DNA of 64,000 bases, from the NCBI GenBank assembly GCA_902494875.1, contig CABUUO010000004.1, positions 1 through 64,000 of the forward strand, in the 5' to 3' direction. A program made the position numbers and the translations under genes. Below the pieces are notes generated by a model. That model did no database searches, was not told the DNA's origin, and saw nothing but the letters and a program-made list of their open reading frames with translations. This DNA comes from an uncultured Pseudomonadota bacterium. Its GTDB lineage: Bacteria; Pseudomonadota; Alphaproteobacteria; RF32; CAG-239. This document shows positions 26,180 through 33,268 of the stretch, one piece after another. The first letter of the stretch is position 1. Each line of letters begins with the position of its first letter.

Positions 26180-27382
26180 ATGAATATTCACGAGTATCAG
26201 GCTAAAAAAATCTTAAACCGCTATGGAATTACCATTCCCCGGGGCGGCATTGCCTATACCCCGAACGAAGCGAAACGGGTTGCCTCAAAGGTATCGTTCC
26301 GCGGCCCGTGGATGTTAAAAGCCCAAATTCAGTCCGGCGCGCGCAACCGCGGATATTTTCTTGAAGAGAAAGCCGGCAAAAAAGGCGGAATCCGCCAAAT
26401 TAAAAGCCGCCGCGAAATCGTCAAAAACGCGGAGCAGATGCTTGGTTCAACTTTGGTTACACTCCAGACCGGACCTAAAGGCAAACAGGTCAGCCGTATT
26501 TATGTAGAGGCTTTCAACAAGGTAAAGAAAATCTTTTATGCCGGTTTGGTCGTTGACCGTATGAAGTCAGCCATCACACTGTTGATTGCCGAAACTGAAA
26601 ATCAGGACATTAGCGACATTGCAGTCAGCACGCCGGAAAAAATTTTGAAAATAGAGCTTCCGCTTAATGATGGTGTCGCTCCCGAACAGATCCAGCAGGT
26701 CTTGGAGTTTGTCGGACTTTCGCCGCGTAGTGCCAAAAGTCTTGAAACCCTCATCAATGGTATGCATCAGGCTTTTCTTGATTATGATGCGACTATGATT
26801 GAAATCAATCCGGTCGGCGTTTTGGCCAACGGATCGCTCATAGCGCTTGATGCCAAAATCTCTTTTGATGACAATGCGCTCTATCGCCATAAGGACATTA
26901 AGGTTTTGCAGGATGATTATGAAACTGACGATCGAGAACGGCAGGCCGCCAAATACAAGTTCGGCTATTCCGAGTTTGACGGCAGCATCGGCTGTATTGT
27001 CAATGGCGACGGCCTGGCTTTGGCCGTTATGGACGTCCTTCGGAGCAAGGGTTACGGAGCGGCCTGTTATCTGAATGTTAAAGGCGGTGTCGACAAAGAC
27101 AAAATAGCCTCCGGTATCAAAATCATCATGACCAATCCCCGCGTAGAAGGGATACTGATGAATTTTCTTGGTGGTTTTATGCGTTGTGATTTGGTCGCGG
27201 AAGGAATTGTTGCCGCCGCATCGGAAGTAGGGTTGAATGTCCCTTTTGCGATTCGTCTGGAGGGAACCAATAAAGATGAAGCTAAAGACATTCTTGTTCG
27301 CTCTAAATTACCGATTATCATCGCTGATGAAATGGATGATGCTACAGAAAAATTGATTAATGCTGTAGAGGAGAATGATTGA
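26180..27382 (+). CDS. Divergent succinyl-CoA synthetase beta-subunit-like protein
   Basis: A 400-residue ATP-grasp plus CoA-ligase protein with the architecture and length of SucC. It keeps MNIHEYQAKKIL, the first ATP-site Lys in WMLKAQ, the Mg ligands in MIEINP and LDAKISFDDNALYRH, and the C-terminal CDLVAEGIVAA. Other conserved parts differ: the glycine-rich nucleotide loop GGRGKAGG reads SGARNRGYF, FLDVGGGA reads YLNVKGGV, and NIFGG reads NFLGG. Together with the partner's lost active-site His this suggests a paralogue with changed or no ligase activity rather than the TCA-cycle enzyme. No other TCA gene is near. Confidence 0.8.
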   Translation: MNIHEYQAKKILNRYGITIPRGGIAYTPNEAKRVASKVSFRGPWMLKAQIQSGARNRGYFLEEKAGKKGGIRQIKSRREIVKNAEQMLGSTLVTLQTGPKGKQVSRIYVEAFNKVKKIFYAGLVVDRMKSAITLLIAETENQDISDIAVSTPEKILKIELPLNDGVAPEQIQQVLEFVGLSPRSAKSLETLINGMHQAFLDYDATMIEINPVGVLANGSLIALDAKISFDDNALYRHKDIKVLQDDYETDDRERQAAKYKFGYSEFDGSIGCIVNGDGLALAVMDVLRSKGYGAACYLNVKGGVDKDKIASGIKIIMTNPRVEGILMNFLGGFMRCDLVAEGIVAAASEVGLNVPFAIRLEGTNKDEAKDILVRSKLPIIIADEMDDATEKLINAVEEND

Positions 27383-28279
27383 ATGTCAATTTTGGTTGGT
27401 AAAAATACTAAAGTGGTTTGCCAGGGTATCACCGGCACACAGGCGACATTTCACATTCCGCGCTCGCTAGACTATGGAACCCATGTCGTCAGCGGCGTTA
27501 CGCCGGGCAAGGGCGGCAGCATGCATTTGGGGTTGCCGGTTTTTAACACGGTCGCTGAAGCGGTTAAGGAAACCGGAGCCAATGCCAGCGTTATGTTTGT
27601 GCCGGCACCGTATGTCAAAAATGCTGCACGCGAGGCCATAGAAGCGGAGCTGGATCTGATGGTTTGCATTGCTGACGGTGTGCCGATCAAGGACATGATG
27701 GAAATCAAGGCCATGTTGAAAGGTTCTCAAACCAAGCTTATCGGACCAAATACGCCGGGAATCATTACGCCCGGCGAAGCGCGTGTCGGCACTCTTCCCG
27801 AAAATATTCATCACCGCGGAAAAATCGGTATTATTTCCCGTTCGTCAACCCTGACTTATGAGGCCGTGATAGAAACCAACCGTGTCGGACTTGGCCAGTC
27901 AACGGTTATCGGTTTGGGTGACGATATGATAATCGGCATGGATTTTGTCGAGACTCTGAAATATTTTCATGAAGACCCAGAAACCGAGGCCATTATTGTT
28001 CTCGGCCAATTAGGCGGAACCTTTGAAGAAGACGGCGCCCGTTTTTACAAGTCATTGGAACATAAAAAGCCGGTTATCGGTTTTGTTGCCGGCGATGCCG
28101 TTCCTTTCGGGCATAAAATGGGCTATGCCGGAGACATTATTACCAAAGGCCATATTTCCGCACAGGACAAAAAAGACGCAATGCTCAATGCCGGCATTAC
28201 CGTTGTGAATAATATCAATCATATTCACCGCGAGCTGGAAAAGATTTTTCAGTGCTGTGAAAATTACTGCCGTCTCTGA
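27383..28279 (+). CDS. Divergent succinyl-CoA synthetase alpha-subunit-like protein lacking phospho-His
   Basis: A 298-residue protein colinear with SucD over its whole length: CQGITGTQATFH (CoA site), GVTPGKGGSMHLGLPVFN and SRSSTLTYEAV are kept. The catalytic phosphohistidine motif MGHAGAI reads MGYAGDI (Tyr248, codon 28124-28126), and the Glu that contacts the phosphohistidine (GEIGG) is Gln209 (GQLGG). A Cys in GPNCPG is Thr. The frame is undamaged and the gene starts right after the sucC-like stop. It is therefore an intact gene whose classical ping-pong chemistry should be impossible. Binding of CoA or nucleotide may remain. The stop overlaps the comF start. Confidence 0.82.
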   Translation: MSILVGKNTKVVCQGITGTQATFHIPRSLDYGTHVVSGVTPGKGGSMHLGLPVFNTVAEAVKETGANASVMFVPAPYVKNAAREAIEAELDLMVCIADGVPIKDMMEIKAMLKGSQTKLIGPNTPGIITPGEARVGTLPENIHHRGKIGIISRSSTLTYEAVIETNRVGLGQSTVIGLGDDMIIGMDFVETLKYFHEDPETEAIIVLGQLGGTFEEDGARFYKSLEHKKPVIGFVAGDAVPFGHKMGYAGDIITKGHISAQDKKDAMLNAGITVVNNINHIHRELEKIFQCCENYCRL

Positions 28280-28998
28280 TGTGGGCTTTCTTTAGCAATC
28301 TTCTCAATGCAATTCTGCCTCCGCGCTGCATCAAATGCGGAACTGTCATTGCCGACGATTCGGGATTGTGTGCGGAATGTTTTAACGAAATTAATTTTAT
28401 CTCCGCGCCTTATTGTCAAAAATGCGGACACCCGTTTGAAATGGCGCCTTCGACGGGAAAAATGCTTTGCGGACGCTGCATGAAAAATCTCAAAACGCCT
28501 TTCCGTCTCAGCCGTTCCGCGGTTCATTACGATGAGGCGTCAAAGAACCTGATTCTGGCATTTAAATTTATGGATAAAACCGACAACGCTGCCACGCTCG
28601 CCCGCTGGTTGAACCTTGCCGGCCGAGACATCTGGGCCGCCGGTGTCGACCTTATGCTTCCGGTGCCGCTGCATTATACGCGTCTGCTGAAAAGACGCTA
28701 TAACCAATGCGCGCTCCTGACCGCGGAACTGCATAAGTTAAATGGCGTTCCGGCCGACTATACGTCATTGGTCAAACATCGTCGTACCCGTCCGCAAGTG
28801 GAATTTTCCGGTCATGAACGGATTAAAAATCTCAAAGGCGCTTTCAGCGTAAAACATCCCGAAAAAATCAAAGGCAAAAGAATTGTCCTGATTGACGACG
28901 TCATGACCACCGGTTCCACGCTGAAAGAATGTGCTCTGGTGTTAAAGCGGGCCGGAGCCTGTTCGGTGGATACCCTGACCGTGGCCCGGGTTGTTTAG
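28279..28998 (+). CDS. ComF-family phosphoribosyltransferase-like protein
   Basis: A 239-residue protein with the ComF layout: an N-terminal double-zinc-ribbon part with CIKCG, CAEC, CQKCG and CGRC (eight Cys, residues 17-77) and a C-terminal phosphoribosyltransferase domain with the PRPP loop VLIDDVMTTGSTL (about residue 206). LPVPLHYTRLLKRRYNQ is the typical middle segment. ComF proteins are linked to DNA uptake and processing of taken-up DNA. Its ATG overlaps the sucD-like stop by one base. Confidence 0.9.
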   Translation: MWAFFSNLLNAILPPRCIKCGTVIADDSGLCAECFNEINFISAPYCQKCGHPFEMAPSTGKMLCGRCMKNLKTPFRLSRSAVHYDEASKNLILAFKFMDKTDNAATLARWLNLAGRDIWAAGVDLMLPVPLHYTRLLKRRYNQCALLTAELHKLNGVPADYTSLVKHRRTRPQVEFSGHERIKNLKGAFSVKHPEKIKGKRIVLIDDVMTTGSTLKECALVLKRAGACSVDTLTVARVV

Positions 28999-29000
28999 TC

Positions 29001-30308
29001 TTATTCTGCCGCCAGTTCGTCCGCTTCTTTAATGCGTTCAATGTCGGCGCCGACTCCTTTGAGCTTTTCTTCCAGTTTTTCGTAGCCGCGGTCAAGATGG
29101 TACACCCGGTTGACGATGGTTTCTCCTTCGGCGGCCAGCCCTGCCAGAACCAGTGCGAACGAAGCCCTGAGATCGGTAGCCATCACTTGGGCGCCCGAAA
29201 GTTTTTTTACGCCGCGGACAATGGCTGAAGCATGACCGTGGACGTTGATGTTCGCGCCCATCCGCATCAGTTCCGGAACGTGCATAAAACGGTTTTCCCA
29301 AATGGTTTCGGTGACCATTGACGCGCCTTCGGCTGTCAGCATCAGGGCTAGAAACTGAGCCTGCAGGTCAGTCGGGAATCCCGGATAATAATCGGTCATA
29401 ATATCCTGTCCGCTGAGTTTTGCGTTAATGGCGTCAACCAAAATGCCGTTTGGTGTTTCGCTTACTTTTACCCCGGCATCCCGCAGAATTTGCATCGGGT
29501 TTTGCAGCGTTTGCATTTGCGCGTTGATCAGTTCTATTTTTCCGCGCGTGATTGCTGCCGCCACGGCATAGGAACCGGCCTCTATTCGGTCGGGAATAAC
29601 CTTGTGTCTGGCACCGGACAAAGCGCAGACGCCTTCAATGGTGATGGTCGAAGTTCCCTGTCCGGAAATTTGCGCACCCATGGCGTTCAGCAGCTCGGCC
29701 AAATCTGCAATTTCGGGCTCTTTGGCCGCATTTTCGATAATTGTTGTTCCGCGGGCCAGAGTTGCTGCCATCATAATGTTACAGGTGGCACCGACCGAAG
29801 CCGTATGAAAGGCGATATGTGCTCCTTGAAGCTTATTGGGGGCATCGGCGATGATATAGCCGTTTTTAATCTCTATTTTGGCGCCCATCTGTTCCAAAGC
29901 CGAAAGGTGAATGTCCATTGGCCGCGCGCCGATGGCGCATCCGCCGGGCAGCGAGACTTCTACATGTCCGTAGCGTGCCAGCAGCGGGCCCAAAACATAA
30001 TATGAAGCGCGCATTTTTCGCACATAGTCATAAGGAGCGGTCAGAGAAGAAGCCTCGGCTGTCCGATAAGAATAGGTCTTGGACGGATGCCCGTCGACAA
30101 AGTCGTTAAATTCGTCAATCTGAGTTCCGAGTTGCCGGAGCAGCGCATTCATTGACGCAATGTCGGACAACATCGGCATATTGGTCAGCGTAACCGTGTC
30201 TTTGGTTAAAAGGCTGGCGCAAATCAGGGGCAGAGCGGCATTTTTGGCGCCGCTGATATAGATTTTTCCTTCCAGGCGTCGACCGCCTTTGATTTTAATC
30301 TTATCCAT
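29001..30308 (-). CDS. murA: UDP-N-acetylglucosamine 1-carboxyvinyltransferase MurA
   Basis: A 435-residue enzyme for the first committed step of peptidoglycan synthesis (enolpyruvyl transfer to UDP-GlcNAc). SGAKNAALPLI holds the active Lys-Asn pair; SLPGGCAIGARPMDIHL holds the catalytic Cys (the fosfomycin target). YYPGFPTDLQAQ and RASFALVLAGL are further signatures. Full length. It ends two bases after the convergent comF stop. A very short gene lies 48 bases upstream on the same strand. Confidence 0.96.
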   Translation of the reverse strand: MDKIKIKGGRRLEGKIYISGAKNAALPLICASLLTKDTVTLTNMPMLSDIASMNALLRQLGTQIDEFNDFVDGHPSKTYSYRTAEASSLTAPYDYVRKMRASYYVLGPLLARYGHVEVSLPGGCAIGARPMDIHLSALEQMGAKIEIKNGYIIADAPNKLQGAHIAFHTASVGATCNIMMAATLARGTTIIENAAKEPEIADLAELLNAMGAQISGQGTSTITIEGVCALSGARHKVIPDRIEAGSYAVAAAITRGKIELINAQMQTLQNPMQILRDAGVKVSETPNGILVDAINAKLSGQDIMTDYYPGFPTDLQAQFLALMLTAEGASMVTETIWENRFMHVPELMRMGANINVHGHASAIVRGVKKLSGAQVMATDLRASFALVLAGLAAEGETIVNRVYHLDRGYEKLEEKLKGVGADIERIKEADELAAE

Positions 30309-30341
30309 AAATTTTCTCCTTGTGCGGTTGCTTGCTAAACA

Positions 30342-30373
30342 ATAAAAGCCTGAGGGTTATTTTCCTTCAGACT
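30342..30373 (-). terminator. Possible terminator or attenuator between small gene and murA
   Basis: On the minus strand GTCTGAAGG...CCCTCAGGC forms an imperfect stem followed by TTTTATTGTT. The stop of the 47-residue gene lies in the loop. It could end that transcript or reduce read-through into murA. Confidence 0.5.
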
Positions 30374-30500
30374 TTTTCAGTTCTTCTCTGGCCTTTTGCT
30401 GTTTTTTGCGCTTTTCCAGATTTTTTTGCAGGGCTTTTGCTTCACGTTCAAAACGCAGCTCCGAACGTTTTTTTTGAATTTTCTTAGGGCTTTCGGTCAT
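30357..30500 (-). CDS. 47-residue Lys/Glu-rich helical protein
   Basis: A short frame (MTESPKKIQKKRSELR...) of 47 codons with an excellent ribosome binding site (GGGAGGAGAG before the ATG). The product is almost wholly charged (Lys, Arg, Glu, Gln) and should be one long helix. It sits upstream of murA on the same strand. Small charged proteins of this kind occur in alphaproteobacteria, but I cannot assign a family. The strong ribosome binding site is the main support. Confidence 0.65.
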   Translation of the reverse strand: MTESPKKIQKKRSELRFEREAKALQKNLEKRKKQQKAREELKKSEGK

Positions 30501-30641
30501 CTCTCCTCCCTAATTGGTTATTGGGGAATAAACGCAGTATATCTGACTATTCTTAAAAAAGATATAAGATTTTAGGTAATAAATTTATAATTTTCTGGAA
30601 AGTTTTCTTCCTGCTCTTAAAAAGCGTCACATGAAGGCCGA

Positions 30642-31154
30642 TCAAACGCCAAATGCGGCGTCATATCGGATTGTGCCGTTTAATCGGCAGTCGGTGTCGT
30701 TGAGGCAAATTGCCATAAAGTTTTCGTCAGCCGCCTCAAAAGGAGCTTTTATGCCGTATCTGCAGGCAGGAACATAGCCGGCCTTGGGATAATATCGCGC
30801 ATGACCTAGAACAACGGAAAACTTATAGCCTGAACTCTTGGCGATTTCATGCCCGCGTCTGATCAAAGACAGACCGATGCCTTGGTTTTGATAAGCCGGC
30901 AAAACGGACAACGGCGCCAGAGCCAGAACCTCGGTCTTGTTTACAAACGCTTTTGTAAACAAGATATGTCCGACAAGCTCATTGTCTTTAACCGCCACGA
31001 GCGAAAGTTCTGGGATAAACGATTGGCTTTTTCTCAAAGTCTCAACCAGGTTTTGCTCGTTTCCGTCGCTGTGTTCGGCCGTTTTGAATGCTTCAGTTAC
31101 AACATGGCGGATTTTTTCATAATCAGTTTGCTGCTCCGCTCTGATAACTAACAT
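30642..31154 (-). CDS. GNAT-family N-acetyltransferase (YhbS-like)
   Basis: A 170-residue GNAT protein. The acetyl-CoA binding segment LAPLSVLPAYQNQGIGLSLIRRG (about residues 80-101) is of the COG3153/YhbS type, in which PLxVxPxxQxxGIG is typical. The final strand region VVLGHARYYPKAGY also fits. Full length. The substrate is unknown. It is monocistronic, with no visible partner. Confidence 0.85.
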   Translation of the reverse strand: MLVIRAEQQTDYEKIRHVVTEAFKTAEHSDGNEQNLVETLRKSQSFIPELSLVAVKDNELVGHILFTKAFVNKTEVLALAPLSVLPAYQNQGIGLSLIRRGHEIAKSSGYKFSVVLGHARYYPKAGYVPACRYGIKAPFEAADENFMAICLNDTDCRLNGTIRYDAAFGV

Positions 31155-31417
31155 TTATTTCTCTCCGTTTTTTTATTTTGATAATCTACCAATACTTGAA
31201 AAAATGCAATATTTGATGACGGATGAACCGTTGAATATTAAACTGAAACATAAAAAGTGATATTTTTTTTGTCAAATTTTGTGCTTGAATCGGCAATAAA
31301 AATATGATATATTTCCTTTTATCAAAAGCATTATTATGTTCGACTATTAAGCTGATTAGGGCTTGTTTCATAATATGCTTTTTATTTTTGAAAAAATAAC
31401 TTAAAAATATAAAGTGT

Positions 31418-31918
31418 ATGAAAACAATGATTTATTTTGCAGTGAGTTTTTTGGTCGGTGGTCTGTTGGTGTATTTATTTTGCTTTTGGAAAAAGTACAA
31501 AACCCAAAAAGAAATTGAACAACGGAAAAAAGAAACCGACGAATTGATAGAGGCTTGTGAAAAGGCGGATATCGATAAGTTGATTATGCTGCTTGAAAAG
31601 GGTATGAACCCGAACACGAAAGTTCGGGTTTGGGTAACCGAATACTGGAGCAATCCTCCGGAGTATTGTGACCTTTCACACTATGAAACCAGAACTTTGC
31701 TGGATGTTGGCAGTCACAGTGAGGCCGTAAGAAAACTGCTGCGAGCCTATGGCGCTAAAACCATAGCTGAAATTAGTAAGGAGGAGGCTGCAATTAAGAA
31801 AGTTCTTGATGAAGCTGAAAAGGCTGAAAGGGAACGTCGGAATGCCATTCGCCAAGCTGAAAAGAAAGCTAAAGACGAGGAAGATCTGCGTAAAGTAGAA
31901 GCCTTTCTGGCATCCTGA
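31418..31918 (+). CDS. Membrane-anchored ankyrin-like/coiled-coil protein
   Basis: A 166-residue protein with an N-terminal membrane helix (about residues 5-24), a short linker, then a segment LIEACEKADIDKLIMLLEKGMNPN that has the helix-turn-helix spacing of an ankyrin repeat, a middle part ending in VRKLLRAYGAKT (again repeat-like), and a highly charged coiled coil (about 118-160). It lacks a ribosome binding site, and the 260 bases before it are very AT-rich. A terminator follows. The ankyrin call is by pattern only. Confidence 0.55.
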   Translation: MKTMIYFAVSFLVGGLLVYLFCFWKKYKTQKEIEQRKKETDELIEACEKADIDKLIMLLEKGMNPNTKVRVWVTEYWSNPPEYCDLSHYETRTLLDVGSHSEAVRKLLRAYGAKTIAEISKEEAAIKKVLDEAEKAERERRNAIRQAEKKAKDEEDLRKVEAFLAS

Positions 31919-31938
31919 AAAAGTCCTAATATAGAAAA

Positions 31939-31969
31939 AGCACCGCTTGAAGCAAAGCGGTGCTTTTTT
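31939..31969 (+). terminator. Rho-independent terminator
   Basis: Perfect 10-bp stem AGCACCGCTT / AAGCGGTGCT, loop GAAGCA, followed by a T run. It stands directly at the left border of the tRNA-Thr island. Confidence 0.9.
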
Positions 31970-31977
31970 CATCCTAT

Positions 31978-32045
31978 CCGGCAATATCAAGAGGTTATCG
32001 GACTGAAAACTATGAAGAGTTTAAGCAATTAACAAAAAAAATGGA
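31978..32045 (+). repeat. Island border repeat A (att-like, with short coding tail)
   Basis: Contains TTATCGGACT followed by about 40 bases that match repeat B at 33116-33167 (about 70% by eye). Read in one + frame both encode a similar tail: YRTENYEEFKQL here, YRTNEYEKFKAL in B. ATCGGACT is also the T-arm core of tRNA-Thr at 36741-36748. It probably marks an old integration boundary, perhaps with the 3' end of a lost gene. Confidence 0.55.
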
Positions 32046-32062
32046 GGTGGGTGCAGAAAACT

Positions 32063-32368
32063 TCAATCTAAATCAGGAAGAGCGGAAACAATCACGAAGA
32101 TTTCAATAAAAATTAACAAAACCATTACCCCCAGATATCTAAACTTTTCAAATCGTTTTATTCTTTCCGGAAATTTATGGGTAAAGATAAGAATTGTAAA
32201 AACAACATACGCGGCAATGAATAAGTAGCCCGAAATTTCAACAAGACGTCCCATAAAATAATAGAAATTTCCAGTATTTATAAAGAAAAATACCCCCCAA
32301 AACATTAAGCAAATTAACAGAAAAAAGAAGAACGCCCAAAACAATAAAGATTTAACTTTAGATTTCAT
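32063..32368 (-). CDS. Small membrane protein (101 aa) in the accessory island
   Basis: Start at the ATG 32368 (MKSKVKSLLFW); a TTG at 32383 would add five residues. Three hydrophobic helices are clear: FFFFLLICLMFWGVFFF (about 12-28), IAAYVVFTILIF (about 50-63) and VMVLLIFIEIFVIVSAL (about 80-96). It follows the 134-residue gene by 63 bases on the same strand. The DNA is AT-rich like the rest of the island. Membrane partners of small toxins or effectors often look like this, but that is a guess from layout. Confidence 0.6.
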   Translation of the reverse strand: MKSKVKSLLFWAFFFFLLICLMFWGVFFFINTGNFYYFMGRLVEISGYLFIAAYVVFTILIFTHKFPERIKRFEKFRYLGVMVLLIFIEIFVIVSALPDLD

Positions 32369-32431
32369 GTGAGAATACCCCAAGCATTATAAGTATACAG
32401 AGATATTCTCACAAATTTATAAAATCGTCAA

Positions 32432-32836
32432 TTAAGGAAGTTTTCTTTCAAGCAAATTGACACATTTACCTTTATTTTCCAAGCCATAGTGTAAACCTTT
32501 CCAATTATTGGTTATGTCCTTAGCGCTATCTTTGAAAATATTGCCAACTCCGCCATAACGCTTTCTGGTCTCAGTGTTTGGAATCTTTTGGGCTAAGTCT
32601 TTAGCTTCTTTAATCAGTCCCGCACTCCAACCAATTGTTGCCTCCAACTTTCCGCCTTTTCCGGCCAGACAACTCATATACTGATGTTTATTTTCATCTG
32701 TCACATTATCATCAGCAAGCTTATTTATTTTGCTATATTCGTTGTACCAATTCTTAGTATTGTTCCAAGGACTGTTTTTTCTTGAGACAATTTTCTCTTC
32801 AGGATCTGCTTGGGTTATATATTGTATTAAATTCAT
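32432..32836 (-). CDS. Unknown 134-residue protein in the accessory island
   Basis: A soluble protein with a strong GGAGG ribosome binding site. The first 45 residues are polar and Asn/Lys-rich; the rest forms a compact domain with HQYMSCLAGKGG, TIGWSAGLIKEAKDLAQKIP and RYGGVGNIFKDSAKDITNNW, ending in KCVNLLERKLP. Two Cys, near each end of this domain, could pair. The pattern resembles C-terminal modules found alone or at the end of large secreted proteins, but I cannot name the family. No signal peptide. It forms an apparent two-gene unit with the membrane protein downstream. Confidence 0.6.
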   Translation of the reverse strand: MNLIQYITQADPEEKIVSRKNSPWNNTKNWYNEYSKINKLADDNVTDENKHQYMSCLAGKGGKLEATIGWSAGLIKEAKDLAQKIPNTETRKRYGGVGNIFKDSAKDITNNWKGLHYGLENKGKCVNLLERKLP

Positions 32837-32863
32837 AATTTTCCTCCATCGCTATTCATTTAA

Positions 32864-32928
32864 AATAAAAAAAGCCCTGAAGAAATTCAGAGCAAAAAAA
32901 ATCACTTGGATACAAATATCCCAAGTGA
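32864..32928 (-). terminator. Two stacked terminator-like hairpins
   Basis: On the minus strand GCTCTGAA-TTTC-TTCAGGGC followed by a T run (32864-32893), and TCACTTGG...CCAAGTGA followed by eight T (32893-32928). No minus-strand gene lies upstream that would need them except tRNA-Thr, 3.8 kb away. They may be relics of older tRNA flanks or insulators for the two-gene unit. Confidence 0.6.
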
Positions 32929-32984
32929 CAATTAATTTATGAGATAATTTTCCTAAAAAGTCAATAATTTGCATTATTGAGGTA

Positions 32985-33180
32985 AAAAGTCCGATGGTTT
33001 CGCAAAAATCATCAATTTCAAAACCTCAAAAATCGGACTAAATAAGCACTTGTTTAAAAACAAAAAATCCGCACAAATGGCGGAATTCTTAAAAATAGTG
33101 CGCAATACTGTACGATTATCGGACTAATGAATATGAGAAATTTAAAGCATTGGCAAGACAGATTGAGTTACTTGGTAACA
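32985..33180 (+). repeat. Island border repeat B (degenerate tRNA-Thr 3' flank plus coding tail)
   Basis: Shares order and spacing with the true tRNA-Thr flank at 36611-36748: AGTCCGAT, 42-43 bases on AATCGGACT, 54-56 bases on ATTCTTAAAAAT, and 28-33 bases on ATCGGACT. Both have a terminator-like hairpin at the same place, but with different stem bases, so the structure was kept. After the last ATCGGACT it continues with the coding tail seen in repeat A. Confidence 0.7.
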
Positions 33181-33268
33181 TTGATGTCAGTTAGTTAATT
33201 GCTTCTTTATTGATTTTTAACAAAATTGTGCTTATCCTGGCTTGAAATTAGAGAAGGATTTGTCTGTT

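Larger units (their letters stand above)
32837..33268. other. 432-base intergenic stretch: stacked hairpins and border repeat B
   Basis: This gene-free stretch holds two minus-oriented terminator-like hairpins (32864-32928), then repeat B (32985-33180) with a third terminator-like hairpin at 33063-33084, and finally the leader of the helicase gene (33181-33268). I see no start-supported gene in it. Confidence 0.7.

Noticed and set aside
27383..28279. Calling the SucD-like gene a pseudogene
   Set aside because: The frame is complete, colinear with SucD, and translationally linked to both neighbours; only specific active-site residues changed.
31994..32104. Short gene YRTENYEEFKQL... read from the border repeat
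   Set aside because: There is no start codon or ribosome binding site; it is treated as the tail of a lost gene within a repeat.
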